Part shown: positions 17,163 to 27,643 of the stretch, piece by piece
How the letters are laid out: every line of letters begins with the position of its first letter
How positions within the stretch are numbered: position 1 is the stretch's first letter
From: CAVUCH01 sp963763095
Lineage (GTDB): Bacteria > Acidobacteriota > Vicinamibacteria > Vicinamibacterales > JAENWD01
Length of the DNA: 64,000 bases
Direction: 5' to 3'
Assembly (NCBI GenBank): GCA_963763095.1
Contig: CAVXNR010000011.1
Location: 62,001-126,000 of the forward strand
The notes under the pieces: model-generated
Told to the model about the DNA's origin: nothing
The model's database searches: none
The model's input: the letters and a program-made list of their open reading frames with translations, nothing else
Made by a program: the position numbers and the translations under genes

Positions 17163-17168
17163 TATAAT
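17163..17168 (+). promoter_or_regulatory. Probable -10 box giving a near-leaderless kinase mRNA
   Basis: A perfect TATAAT lies 13 bases before the GTG at 17181. A transcription start about 7 bases downstream of it would leave a leader of only a few bases. No TTGACA-like -35 box is visible at the right spacing, and there is no Shine-Dalgarno sequence before the GTG, which supports leaderless translation. Confidence 0.45.
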
Positions 17169-17180
17169 GCCGCCGGTTAC

Positions 17181-19912
17181 GTGGCTCTACAGCCGGGTTC
17201 GACGCTCGGGCCGTACGAGGTACTCGCTCTCATCGGCGCTGGGGGGATGGGCGAGGTGTATCGCGCCCGCGATCTACGCCTAAACCGCGATGTCGCGATC
17301 AAAGTGCTACCCCCAGACCGCGTAGGCGACGAGAGTCGTCGCCGCCGGTTCGTCCAGGAAGCACAGGCCGTCTCGGCCCTCAATCATCCGCACATCATCA
17401 CCATATACGAGATCGAATCCGCCAACGGCATCGACTTTATCGTGATGGAGTATGTGCGGGGCAAGAGTCTCGACACGCTTATCCCTCACCACGGAATGCG
17501 GCTGAATGAGTTCCTGCGTATCGCAATTCCGATTGCTGATGCGCTGGCCGCAGCGCATGTGCACGGCATCATTCATCGCGACCTGAAACCTGCCAACGTC
17601 ATGGTCGGGACTGACGGCGGAGTGAAGGTACTTGATTTCGGCCTCGCCAAACTGATGGGCGACGAACGCGCTGCTGACGAAACCGACGCCGCAAGCCAGT
17701 TCCACCGGATATCGAGCCGCGACGCCGATCCCGCCGAGACCCTAACCGCCGCTGGCGCGGTCAGTGCCCCGGGCAAGATCGCGGGTACCCCTGCCTACAT
17801 GGCCCCAGAGCAGGCATTGGGTGAGCGGGTGGATGCGCGAAGTGACATCTTCAGCTTCGGTGCGATGCTCTACGAGATGCTGACCGGCGACTGCGCCTTT
17901 GCGGGCGCGAGTACCGCAGAGACGTTGGCGGCTGTTGTTCGCGCGCAACCAAAGCCACTCGGCGAGATTGTGCCGAATACTCCCGGCGACCTGCAAAAGC
18001 TGATTTCGCGCTGTTTGCGTAAAGACCCGGAGCGGCGCTTCCAGCACATCGGCGATGTGAGGGTCGCGTTGCAAGAGATCAAGGAAGACTCGGAGTCCGG
18101 TTCTGCGGCCGCGGTGCCAACCTCCCGTCAGTATCGCGGGGTCATGATCACAGCGTTCATCGGAGTTGTGAGCGTCCTCGCCGCAATGACATGGCTGCTG
18201 AGATCCCCACATGGAACCGACGCACCGCCGCCGCGAGTCGTGCCGCTCACGAGCTTCCCTGGTTTCGAGCAGGGGCCGGCACTCTCGCCGGATGGCAATC
18301 AGGTCGCATTCGCCTGGTCGGGCGAGAAAAACGACAACTGGGATGTCTACCTGAAGTTCGTGGGGTCGCCGGAGATGCGTCGGCTCACCACTGATCCACT
18401 TCAGGACGTCTCTCCTCGGTGGTCGCCTGATGGGCGATACATCGCATTCAAACGATGCCAACCAGGTCATGCCCGACAGGAAGAGTCTGGAGCAACAGCT
18501 GACACAGGTCGGGTGCCAGCTACGGCTGATCTCAGCTATGGGTGGGACTGATTCCAAGATCAGTGATTTTCGGTTCGCCTCGGGGCAATTCGATTGGTCG
18601 CCGGATGGCCGCTTCATCGTGGCAGGAATCAGCCAACAGCTCGCCAGACAGCAGCCGGCGGGACTGTACCTCTTGCCCGTCGCCGGCGGTACGCCGCGTC
18701 GGTTGACAACGCCGAAGGTGGTAACGGATCAGGCCCCCGCATTCTCACGGGACGGACGTCGACTGGCGTATGCGTCGTGTAGTGGCGCTATTGTTTCAGC
18801 CTGCGACGTGTACGTGCTCGACCTGGACACCGCCTTCACACCCGTGGGTCAGGCCCGCCGGCTGACATCGCAAGGGGCGGCGATTTCCGGGCTGACCTGG
18901 AGTCGGAACGGTCAGTCAATCATTTATGACGCCGCAAGCCGTTCCGGGTCTTACCTATCTCTGGAGCGTCGATGTCGCTGGGCACGATCAGCCGGTGCGA
19001 ATCGAAGTGGCCGGCGTACGGGCGTCCGAGCCGGCGACCACGTCAGCGATGGACCGTCTTGTCTTTTCACGGTCTCTCCTTAACTTCGATGTGTACGAGA
19101 TGGCGTGGGGCCACCCGCCACAACCTGTCGCGGCATCGTCATTCGACGATTTTCTGGCGCGCTTCTCGCCCGACGGCCGCCAGATTGTCTTCTGTTCAAA
19201 TCGGTCTGGCGAGTCGTTCGAGCTGTGGATTGCATCGGCCGATGGCTCGGGCGCTCGGCAACTCACTCGCGGCATGGGTCGTGGCCAGTGCGCGGGAATC
19301 TGGTCGCCACATGGCCAACAGATCGCATTCGACTCTCTGGGCGAGGACGGGCGGTTTCACATCTGGCTCATCGATCCCGACGGTGGAACACCGCGGCAGG
19401 TCACCACGGATCCCGGCAGTCAGCGGGGGCCCTCCTGGTCTCACGATGGGCAATGGATCTACTACTGGCTTCAACAGTCAGACCATAGCGACGTCTGGCG
19501 CACGCGTCTGTCGGACGGTGTCAAGGAGCAGCTGACCCACGACGGGAAAACAGAGTTTGGGGTGGAGTTGTTCGACGGCTCGCATTTCTTATATCAGACA
19601 GAATCCGGGGCGCTCATGGAGGCACCGCTCGAAGGCGGCAGTGCCCGACAACTCGTCAAGTGCGCGATCTTCGGGGCGTTCGCCGCGGGTTCGAGAGGCA
19701 TCTACTACGCGGGATGCGAACCGCGCTCAGATCCCCCTGTGTATTTGCTCAATCCCGCGACTGGCAAGCAGCGATTGCTTGGGCAGCTCGAGAAGCTGAC
19801 GCAAAACATGCCTATTGCTTCACTTGGGGTATCTCCCGACGGCACGCGAGTTCTTTACACTCGCGATGTCAGCAACGGGGCGGATCTGATGATGATCGAC
19901 AACTTCCGGTAA
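17181..19912 (+). pseudogene. Ser/Thr protein kinase with C-terminal TolB/PD40 propeller, two frameshifts
   Basis: An acidobacterial-type membrane kinase. From the GTG at 17181 (LQPGSTLGPYEVLALIG): kinase domain with glycine loop GAGGMGEVYRA, catalytic Lys in VAIKVLPP, HRDLKPANV, DFGLAK and the TPAYMAPEQ loop; then one membrane segment (VMITAFIGVVSVLAAMTWLL) and PD40 repeats of the SPDGNQVAFAW type forming a sensor propeller outside the membrane. The first frame runs to about 18450; homology continues in the +1 frame (QLRLISAMGGTDSKISDF) to about 18945 and then in the next +1 frame (LTYLWSVDVAGHDQP) to the TAA at 19912. Two single-base corrections would give about 909 residues. Motifs are fully conserved, so this is either a recent pseudogene or assembly indels. 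Confidence 0.8.
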
Positions 19913-20247
19913 ATCGTCGATGCTTGACACGCACTACAGGACGGCCTGCGGCAAGCTCATGGAAGCCGGCCTCGCCGGTGCTGAACACGTTGGGCAACAG
20001 GCCAGAGCTTCCTGCAAGAACCAGTTGGCCCGCATCGTCTGCTCGGTATGGACGCGAGCGTCTCGCCGAAGCCTTGGAAAACCGATAGGCGCCTCTGCTA
20101 GGGTTTCTGAGCTTCGGCCATTTCGCCCTATGTTTGCCGGGGATTTCCCTAGGAGGTGCGTCGTAGTCCCGATTGTTCCGCCGATAGCCCCCGGTTACAC
20201 TCCGTGGTCGCGCCTATGTTCTCACTCGGTACTCGTGGAGGCGCCGC
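19913..20247. other. Region without a supported gene
   Basis: Only short frames without recognisable motifs. The sequence CGTGGAGGCGCCGC at the right end is the ribosome binding region of the following zinc-ribbon gene. No tRNA, terminator or repeat was seen. Confidence 0.5.
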
Positions 20248-20469
20248 ATGCTCCCTGACGGCCCACAGTCGCTCCTGTTCGTCACGCCCACCGGCACGTT
20301 TACAGAGCGTCGGCATAGCCGTCTTCAGTTGGCCCCCTGTGCCACTTGTAGCCACGACATGGCGTTGCACGTGAAGCTCCGCACCGCGTCCGTCTTGTAC
20401 GTGCAGTGTCGGCAGTGCATGGGTCTGTGGACCGTGGCTAAGCCGGGGCGGCAGTTGTTCCGAACGTAA
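20248..20469 (+). CDS. Small zinc-ribbon protein, copy C
   Basis: A 73-residue protein with GGAGG 6-7 bases before its ATG, the clearest start of the four-member set. Zinc pairs are in APCATCSHDM and YVQCRQCMGLWTV, separated by about 20 residues. The segment LRTASVLYVQCRQC..LWTVAKP aligns closely with copy D (LMRTDFVLYVRCEACAVVWT), so the two are paralogues. No function known. Confidence 0.6.
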   Translation: MLPDGPQSLLFVTPTGTFTERRHSRLQLAPCATCSHDMALHVKLRTASVLYVQCRQCMGLWTVAKPGRQLFRT

Positions 20470-20689
20470 TCCGACCGCACCCACTTTGGCAGTCGCTCGT
20501 CGACTTGCCATGTTCTGGCGGCCTCGTCCCTATTCAAGTACCTGAACCGCGTCGACCATGAACCCGCCAAGCGGCCCTCTCGCTGAGCGCGGTCGTACGC
20601 GACGTGCTTGGGGACGGCCGCTCGGCCTGGTCAACGTGCTCGTCGTTGCTGGCGGATGAAGTCCGGAACCCACCGTCTGCCTGTCCGTG

Positions 20690-22308
20690 TGATTCACGGC
20701 GCTGCGTACCTTCTCCGTCACGTCAAAGAAATCGTAAAGGTGTGACAGATCTGGGAAATGAAAGATGCGGTCCGGCAGGAGCCGGTATTCAGCTCCGAAG
20801 TACTTATTGAATAGCAGCCGGAACGAGTTTACCGGGCGTGATGTCCGAGTACAGTTCGCGAGTAGTCCTGGTCGGGGAAGTAGTAGGCGTTCAGGATGCC
20901 TGACTTGGTGTCGAGCTCCTCCGCGGACGCCTGGCGCCAGGAGCGATTGCCCCTTTCATACCGCTCGGGGAAGGGACCCTCATCCGACTGGAGCACGATG
21001 ATCGGCTTCGGTCCGTCACCTCCGAGCAGGCTGGCGACCAACTCCCGCATGAGACGATTGGCATAGGCGATCTGGTCGACATATAAATTCCGCGGCCCGA
21101 TCCTGTCGATCTCATCGGGCTTGCGGCAATTGCCTGCGGCATCGAAGACAAACGGGGCGTGCGGGACGAGCACATGGACGAAGGTGAAGGTCGCCTCGGG
21201 GCGCCGCGCGATCTCCTGTGACCATCCTGGCCTGCAGCGGCACGCGGCGGCACTGACCGTGGTCCCAGGCCATCATGCTGGCGAGCCCGCTGCGGGGAAG
21301 GGCGGCTTGCAGGAGCCGGGGAAACATCGTCTTGCGGAGGCAGATCAAGCTGAACTCGCTCAAGCCGAAGCTGTAGCTCTCGTCCGCCAGCGTGTTGTCC
21401 TGCGTCAGGCTCCACCAACTGCCAATCTGGATAAAGTGGTAGCCTCTCTTCTTCAGGAACCGTCCCACCCGGTGCTCGCCCTTGACCATGTCATAGATAG
21501 GGTGCCACTCGTTACGCTGCGCGAGCGGTTCGTCGCCGAGGAAGTCGAGGTAGTCCATGTGGAAGGTGGAGGCGAGCGAAGGCGCCGTCTTCGGTAGTTC
21601 GAGTGGCTCTCCGGCGCGACGTAAAACCCCTGCTCCTCGAGGAACTCGATAAAAGGGGTATTGTCGAAGCCGTATTCGCGCTTCAGCACCCGCTGCGAGC
21701 CGTAGCGGTCAAAGATGAAGAAATAGATGTCGGGCCTGTCCTTGGGCAGCAGTGACCCCGAGTCGGCTCCGTGTCACCTGTGGGAGCGGGCGGCGACGAG
21801 CCGCGCACCGGCGGTCTCCCAGTGATACGACGCCACGTTCCAGACGGGTGTAATGAAGAAGACCAGCGCAAACGCGTTGAGCGGCCCATTGATGAGCGTA
21901 GGGTGGAACCGGGAGGCGGAGACCGCGCCGCCGACGGCCCAGCAGAAGGACGAGCACTAACATCAGCGGGAGCGCCGCCTCCCGTCGGCAGAATCGCCCC
22001 CAGCGCGCTGTTCAAGCCGCTCGAGACGAACAGCAAGAGCCGAGAAGTGGACGCAGCCCACGACGATAACGCCCGTCGGGAATGGCGGCGCGGGGCCCGA
22101 CATCCCGCATCAATGCGGCGAGCACGAGAAAGACGATTGCAGTCCCGGCGAGCGCGGTCGCCAGCACGGGCAGCATGTCGCCAACATCCATCTGCCCCAG
22201 GTTCTCTTTTGTCGCGTAAACCGAGAGGACCGAGCCCGCCGCAAAGAAGAAAGGATGCAGCGGCCACACGGTGGGTCCGCTGGGAGACGGCGCACTTGTG
22301 CCCGCCAT
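20690..22308 (-). pseudogene. Membrane sulfatase/phosphoglycerol-transferase-like protein, multiply frameshifted
   Basis: Fragments in all three minus frames read as one alkaline-phosphatase-superfamily membrane protein. In order: membrane part WPLHPFFFAAGSVLSVYATK and LPVLATALAGTAIVFLVLAA (about 22300-22120), NAFALVFFITPVWNVASYHW (about 21900-21830), catalytic start RPDIYFFIFDRYGSQRVLKR with the metal-binding Asp (about 21745-21690), then ESHSNY, TFHMDYLDFLGDEPLAQRNE, YHFIQIGSWWSLTQDN, HAPFVFDAAGNCRKPDEI, IIVLQSDEGPFPERYE and finally SFRLLFNKYFGAEYRLLPDR with YDFFDVTEK (to about 20700). At least five frame changes and one in-frame stop occur. Intact relatives release or transfer phosphate or sulfate groups at the membrane surface. 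The start may be the ATG at 22308 or 22356. This is the most damaged gene of the window. Confidence 0.7.
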
Positions 22309-22356
22309 GGCGCGACTTGCTCTAGCTGTCTCGGCGTCCTCTTGTTTATGCTGCAT

Positions 22357-22683
22357 TCGAGCCGTTCACGAGTCGCCGAGCGGGCACCCCACAATCAAAG
22401 GACAGCTCGCGGACCCCGGCTGGCGCGGGCGCGACTGTAGCAGAAATGTCGAGCAGCTTGCACCACCGGCACGTCAGCTCGGCCGCCGCCGAGCGTCGCC
22501 CGAGGAACGTGCGCCGCGATTTGGCGGGTCTGTACTCTTTCTGTGCTCGCCGACGCCACAGCAAGCTGAATACAACGCAACCGAACGCGAGAGCCGCCGG
22601 CGACGATCCGGCAAGGCGACGTGATCGTCGTGTTCGGCGCGTCAAACTTCGCCAACCCGGTGCTTCGGACCTGGCATTCGCGC
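22357..22683. other. Region without a supported gene
   Basis: Frames here are short and Arg/Ala/Ser-rich, with no start supported by a ribosome binding site and no conserved motif. It separates the sulfatase remnant from the end of the M48 protease gene on the same strand. Confidence 0.5.
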
Positions 22684-23472
22684 CTAATGCGACGGGTCGT
22701 GTTTCACAGCGGCACGATGTCCCGACGTGAACGCGGCTTCAAGCGCCTGCGCAACAGCCCGGCGACGTGCGAGCGTCGGATAATGGCCTTCGTTGACAGC
22801 CGCGCCAAACCGCTCGCGATTGAATCGCAGCAGCTTCTCGATCCCAGTCACCAACTGGCCCCCGTCCTCCCCAATGCCGCGCAGCGTCAGCATGCCGAGG
22901 ACGTCGCACACCAGCTCCAGGTCTTGGAGCTGCGTGTCGTCAGCTAGCCCGGATGCTCGTTCATATTCCGCCCAGACGTATTCGTGGCCGATCTCGTGAG
23001 CCACCACCCCCCGCAGCTCGTCCGGCGAGAGCAGGGTCAGCGCCCGATGCGAAATGAGGACGATTGTCCGCGCGTGAAGACCTATGAATGCCTGCGGAAC
23101 GGCGACCACCTTGAGCACGTAGACGGACTCCCGCTTCGCGGCCCGGAGTAACGGTGTCAAGGCACGCAGTTTCTGCCGCGAGACTGCATCGAGAGTGGTG
23201 ACCTCGCCTTCGGCGGGAAGGCTGTCTAGGACACGGGCTCTCTGCCCATCCGAGACGGACGAAGGACGGGCAGACTCCAGCAATGTGGTCAGGTCGTCCG
23301 AGGTCGCTGCCAGGAGGTCGCGGGAGTTGGTCAGCGGCAACCGCTGGGCTGCTGTGTCCGCCCTGATCAGCAGTGAGAGAACCAACACGCAGAGCACGAC
23401 GGGAAGCAACCGACAGAACGCGCGTACAATGGCGCGCGTTCCGGGCTCCGGACGAAGGCCGTTTTTTGACAT
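22684..23472 (-). CDS. M48-family zinc metalloprotease, secreted or membrane-anchored
   Basis: A 262-residue peptidase of the M48 type. An N-terminal hydrophobic segment (LLPVVLCVLVLSLLIRA, about 23-39) is a signal peptide or anchor, so the catalytic part would be outside the cytoplasmic membrane. The active site is HEIGHEYVWAEYER with zinc-binding His residues and catalytic Glu, and the third ligand is probably the Glu in LQDLELVCD downstream, as in M48 enzymes. It is shorter than HtpX or Oma1-type proteins and has no TPR tail. Divergent from the winged-helix gene at 23563; the 90-base gap must hold both promoters. Targets unknown. Intact. Confidence 0.8.
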   Translation of the reverse strand: MSKNGLRPEPGTRAIVRAFCRLLPVVLCVLVLSLLIRADTAAQRLPLTNSRDLLAATSDDLTTLLESARPSSVSDGQRARVLDSLPAEGEVTTLDAVSRQKLRALTPLLRAAKRESVYVLKVVAVPQAFIGLHARTIVLISHRALTLLSPDELRGVVAHEIGHEYVWAEYERASGLADDTQLQDLELVCDVLGMLTLRGIGEDGGQLVTGIEKLLRFNRERFGAAVNEGHYPTLARRRAVAQALEAAFTSGHRAAVKHDPSH

Positions 23473-23562
23473 GAGCCGACGCTAGCGGGCGGCTCTTGAG
23501 CAAGTCCTTTGGAGAGACGCAGCGTCTCGCAGGAATGTCGAAGGAATGCGTTAGAAGGGTCG

Positions 23563-25781
23563 ATGTCCGGGCGTAGCAGTGAGTCGTACGAGTTTGGGCC
23601 GTATCGGCGTGGACGTCAATCGGAGGCAGCTCACGCGCGAGGACCAGCCCGTCGCGCTCGCACCCAAAACGCTCGAGCTGCTGCTGCTGCTGGTTCGGAA
23701 CCCGGGCCGCGCCCTTTCCAAGCAGGACTTGATGGCGTCGCTGTGGCCCGACACGTTCGTTGAAGAGGCCAATCTCTCTTTCCAGATTTCGACGCTCCGC
23801 AAGGTACTTGGCGAGGGAGGACAGCGATGGATTGAGACGGTGCCCAAGCACGGCTACCGGTTCTCCACCGAGGTCATCGTTATCCAGCCGACCGAACTCA
23901 CGTCGGCCACACCGGTTGCGCCCGTCGCCGCCGTCACCGCCGCGCCTCCGGCCCGGAGACGCGGCCGCTGGTGGCTTGTCCTCGTGTTCATGGTGCCGAT
24001 CGTCGCTCTTGTGGCGTACGTCGCCCTCTTCAGGGGAGGGCCGAGCCAGACGCAAGACAACACAGCCGCGTTCCCGACGCCTCTCACGGCGTATCGAGGC
24101 TACGAGGTGGTGCCGAGTCTTTCTCCCGACGGCAGCCAGGTCGCCTTTTCCTGGAACGGTCCCGGCGAGGACAACTATGACATCTGGGTGAAGCTTGTCG
24201 GACCCGGCGAACCGCTGCGGCTGACCACCGACCCGGCCCACGAAGACAAGCCGTCGTGGTCGCCCGATGGGCGGCAGATTGCGTTCCTTCGAATGTCGAC
24301 CGGGCGGTCCCAGGACCTGAGCCGCGCCGATGTGGTCGTCGTCCCGGCCCTGGGCGGCGCAGAACGGCGTCTGGCAACGATCAACGTGAGTTCTACTGCC
24401 ACCGTCGGAAGCCGACCGATAAGCAACCTTGCGTGGACGCCGGATGGAAAATGGCTCGCGTTCGGCGGCCAGATAGCGCCGTCCGGCAGCCGTGGCATCT
24501 GGATGTTCGAAGTCGGCGGTCACGAGCGGCGGCAGCTGACGGTCGCGCCAGAGCAACGGTATGCGGAGATGGCCGACGCCAGCCCGACATTCTCGTCCGA
24601 TGGACGGAGAATGGCATTTCTCCGCGAGTCAACTCTCTCGCAGAACGCGATTTACGTAATCGCGTTGTCATCTGACCTTCGGGTGGCCGGAGCGCCTGTC
24701 CAGGTGACCGTTGCGCCGGGGGCAGTCCTCGGGCTCGCTTGGTTGCCCGGCGATCGCGGTCTCGTCTTCTCTTCGAGTGGTCATATGGGTCCCTCGCGGA
24801 TACACCGGATTGCGTTGGCGCCCGGCGCGCCAGACCCCGTGGGCGCCTCAGAGCTCCTGCCATTTGGAGAGCAGGCCACCGCAATTAGCGTCGCCCGGTC
24901 GGGCCGGCTGGTGTACTCCGCCCGGTTCCGGGACACAAATTTCTGGCGCCTCAACCTGGCACAACCGAGTGCCCGTCTCGACGATGGGGGCTTCGCCGGT
25001 TCTACGTTCGACGAACATACCCCTGATTATTCGCCGGATGGTACACGGCTGGTCTTTGCGTCCACTCGCTCGGGTGCGGAGGAACTCTGGATCTCCGATG
25101 TCGATGGGATCGAACTCACGACAGATGACCTTCATGAACGGACCGCAGTGCTCGAATCCGCAATGGTCACCCGATGGGCAGACGATTCTCTTCAACTCGC
25201 ACCGGGAGCGGTCGGCTGACTTGTACCTCCTTTATCCCGTCACCGGTGAAGTGCGTCGCCTCACCAGCAATGACCGGGAGCAGGAGCTCGAGGCGCGGTG
25301 GTCGCGAGACGGTGAATGGATCTACTTCGGGTCGAACCGGACCGGTCGCTTCGAAGTCTGGAAGATGCCGGCCAACGGCGGCAGCCCGGCTGTCCAGCTG
25401 ACGCGAGGCGGGGGAGTAGCTGCGATCGAATCTCCGGATCGCAGGTTCCTGTATTACGCGAAGTCCCCTATATCTCCGACCGCGATCTGGCGGGTGCCAG
25501 TCTCGGGCGGCGAGGAAACGTTGGTGGCCGACGGCTTGAGCTATTCCCTCAATTTCGCGGTAGGGGATCGCGGCCTGTACCTCGTCGCCGTTGATGGTGC
25601 ATTGGCCAAGACGTCGTCGATCGACTTTGTCGAGTTCAGCACGGGGAAGCGGACGACGCTTGCCGTGGTCACGAAGCGGCATTGGTGGGGGGTCGCCTTA
25701 TCGCCCGACCAGCAATGGCTGTTATTTCCCGTAGTCGAGAGCGCCGGCAGCAACCTGATGGTCGTGGACAAGGTGCAGTGA
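23563..25781 (+). pseudogene. Winged-helix regulator with TolB/PD40 propeller, two frameshifts
   Basis: A CadC/ToxR-like one-component regulator common in Acidobacteriota. From the ATG at 23563 the frame gives SSESYEFGPYR, and a +1 shift near 23600 continues as VDVNRRQLTREDQPVALAPK (a GTG at 23579 in the second frame could also serve as start). The OmpR-type winged helix covers about 95 residues (KTLELLLLLVRNPGRALSKQ, VPKHGYRF), then a membrane segment RWWLVLVFMVPIVALVAYVA, then PD40 repeats. A second +1 shift near 25105 (SDVDG to NSRQMTFMNGPQ) is needed to reach the stop at 25781. Repaired length about 739 aa. It would bind DNA in the cytoplasm and sense a ligand with the external propeller. 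Divergent from the M48 protease, a possible target. Confidence 0.8.
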
Positions 25782-25834
25782 CGCCCCTCGCGGTGAACAG
25801 CGGATAAGGACGGCGCCCTCGAGCTGCACGGCAC

Positions 25835-25852
25835 GTTCGGCTCCAGCCGAAC
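25835..25852. repeat. REP-like hairpin after the regulator gene
   Basis: GTTCGGCT and AGCCGAAC form a perfect 8-bp stem with a 2-base centre, 53 bases after the stop of the winged-helix gene. It contains the same GGCT/AGCC core as the hairpins at 4316 and 36979. No T-run follows, so it is more likely a repeated palindrome than a terminator. Confidence 0.5.
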
Positions 25853-25895
25853 TTGGTGAGCCGATGTCATGACGCGGCGCGCCGCAGACCCACAC

Positions 25896-26138
25896 TCAAC
25901 TGCGTGGGCTGCAGCCCTCACGCCTCACGTACCGGGAATCGGACCTCACGCACAGAAATCCTTCGGCGACGAGCGCGTCGAGAAACTCCCTGCATGCGCT
26001 CTCGTGCAGCGCCCACAGGCGACGGGCTTGCGCGAGTGTCAGTGCGAGCCCTGGAAGCACTCCGAAGTCTCGGCGCATCCGCTGCTTGGGCTCTGAGATG
26101 GTGTCGATTATCTGGACCGACTCAGCGATAGCGAGCAT
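25896..26138 (-). CDS. Small helical (HTH-like) protein
   Basis: An 80-residue protein with GAGGATCAAAC before the ATG at 26138. The central part PGLALTLAQARRLWALHESA and CREFLDALVAEGFLCVRSDS has the spacing of a small winged-helix or HTH domain (helix, turn, recognition helix, short wing). DNA binding is inference. Its last codons overlap the palindrome GGGCTGCAGCCC, and the same 3' sequence recurs in degraded form at about 28190-28270. It runs divergently from the broken winged-helix gene. Confidence 0.55.
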   Translation of the reverse strand: MLAIAESVQIIDTISEPKQRMRRDFGVLPGLALTLAQARRLWALHESACREFLDALVAEGFLCVRSDSRYVRREGCSPRS

Positions 26139-26404
26139 GTTTGATCCTCAGCACAGCGGGTTCCGGGTGGGCGGGACGATCGACGAAACGTCCGCCGCTT
26201 GCCTGCGGGTGCTCGCCAGATCCTGGGGCGTCTGGCGAATTGGCCCGCACCCGATCACGTTATCGAGCTCGAGTGACATCGTTGCGACGCCGATGTAAAG
26301 ACTTCAGCAACTCCCCCAGGGCGCCCGACGGCTCGGTTGAGTTGGGTGCGACCGGCCGACATGACGCCAGGGTTCACATCCTGTGGATGCGATCGAATCC
26401 GACG

Positions 26405-26590
26405 TCACGGCCTCCACACAGTCCACACGACCGCACATGCCTCGCAGCGGACATAAAGCACGAAATCCGTCCGCATCAGCACGCGGGGTTCTTCTTCGCC
26501 ACACTCCGGACACCCGGGCAGGGCCAGGCGGTTTCGCCGGCGATCCAGTTTCACCATTACAACGGGCTCTGACGGACGCACATCAGCCAT
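26405..26590 (-). CDS. Small zinc-ribbon protein, copy D
   Basis: A 61-residue protein beginning MADVRPSEPVVMV. CGAGGTGAACCC precedes the ATG at 26590. Zinc pairs are PGCPECGEEE and YVRCEACAVVWTV, and the whole C-terminal half aligns with copy C. The protein ends soon after the second knuckle. No known function. Confidence 0.6.
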   Translation of the reverse strand: MADVRPSEPVVMVKLDRRRNRLALPGCPECGEEEPRVLMRTDFVLYVRCEACAVVWTVWRP

Positions 26591-27018
26591 GGGTTCACCT
26601 CGTGAGTGATTCCGAATCTCCGCGACGATGACGTGCTTTCTCACGGCACTCTCGATCGCTGGGAAGCGGCTTGCAAGAGGCAGGGGTTCATCCTAGCGGT
26701 CACGTGTAACCGTCCGCTGTCGGTTCAGTGTCGAAGATGTGAATTCGACCGTCACCGCGTCTCGCGACCCGCGTGCCCTTCCCACGATTCGTATTCCCGT
26801 GGCATCGTCAGCAGGGCTGAAGCCCTGCCCCACGTCGAACGTCGTCCCGTGAATCAGCCACGGACGACCGCGGCGGGACGCACGTCGCACATGCCACTTT
26901 CCTCGAGAGAGGACGAGCGTTGCACGGCCGGGGCTACGAGACCCCAGGTGGCGGACGCGGCATCGGAGGCGATAGCGATGGGACTCGATGAGTACCCACA
27001 CATGGCGAGGACGGCACG
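26591..27018. other. Region without a supported gene; contains a palindrome
   Basis: No convincing frame. CAGGGCT-GA-AGCCCTG at 26813-26828 is a 7-bp-stem palindrome of the GGGCTGAAGCCC type, which produces a spurious QGFSPA-like peptide in one frame. Confidence 0.5.
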
Positions 27019-27550
27019 GTGCACGTCGTCATCGAGTGCCCGCGCGGTGCTGCTGTGAAGCTGAAGTTCGATCCACGGATGGGTGCGATGACCCTGTCTC
27101 GACCCCTGCCCGCCGGTGTGACCTACCCCCATGATTGGGGCTTCGTGCCGGGCACCTGCGCCGCCTGACGGCGATCCCCTCGATGCGCTCGTGATCTGCG
27201 ACGTGGGGACCGCCCCGGGTGTGGTCGTGCCGTGCCGATTGCTCGGCGTGCTCGAGCTCGAACAGGACCGCAAGAACGGCGGAGGCCGCGAGCGCAACGA
27301 CCGGCTGATCGCCGTGCCCGCGATCGCTCCGCGTTTCGAAACAGTGGCCGACGTGTCGGCGCTGCCCGAACGGCTGCGGGACGAAATCGCGCAGTTCTTC
27401 GTCTCCGCGACGGTCTTCGAAGGCAAGCGCGTCCGCATTCTCGGGTGGGCCGGTGCGTCGAGCGCGGTGGCGCTGCTCGAACGCTCGAAGGTGCGCCAGC
27501 CGCACCCGATTGTGGCAAGGACGAGGAAACCGCCGGCCGAGGCGAGTTAA
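27019..27550 (+). pseudogene. ppa: Family I inorganic pyrophosphatase, single frameshift
   Basis: Hydrolyses pyrophosphate to phosphate, normally with several Mg ions. From the GTG at 27019 the frame gives VVIECPRGAAVKLKFDPRMG, TYPHDWGFVPGT and then hits a stop; one surplus C at about 27158-27163 moves the remainder to the next frame, PDGDPLDALVICDVGTAPG, which holds the signature D-G-D-P-x-D, followed by QDRKNGGGRERNDRLIAVP and the C-terminal part. Repaired it is about 176 aa, near normal. An in-frame TGA just upstream and the short N-terminus (usually 15-25 residues longer) suggest the 5' end may also be altered. If truly broken, the cell must have another pyrophosphatase. Confidence 0.8.
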
Positions 27551-27643
27551 GAGGGTCAGCACCAGTCCGTGCACCATGCGTGGAGGCCGAGCAACTCCTC
27601 CGGCGGAACCGTGCGATGCGAGAAGCAGCGGTGCTGCCGGTGC

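Noticed and set aside
18440..18960. Programmed +1 frameshifting in the kinase gene
   Set aside because: No slippery site plus stop-codon arrangement is visible, and similar breaks occur in unrelated genes, so decay or sequencing indels are simpler.
23961..24556. Minus frame (22961-24556) spanning the M48 and winged-helix region
   Set aside because: Antisense shadow across two divergent genes with clear motifs; its only HEXXH-like text comes from the M48 gene in another frame.
26813..26828. Palindrome considered as an intrinsic terminator
   Set aside because: No adjacent gene end and no T-tract; it fits better as a repeated GGGCTGAAGCCC-type palindrome.
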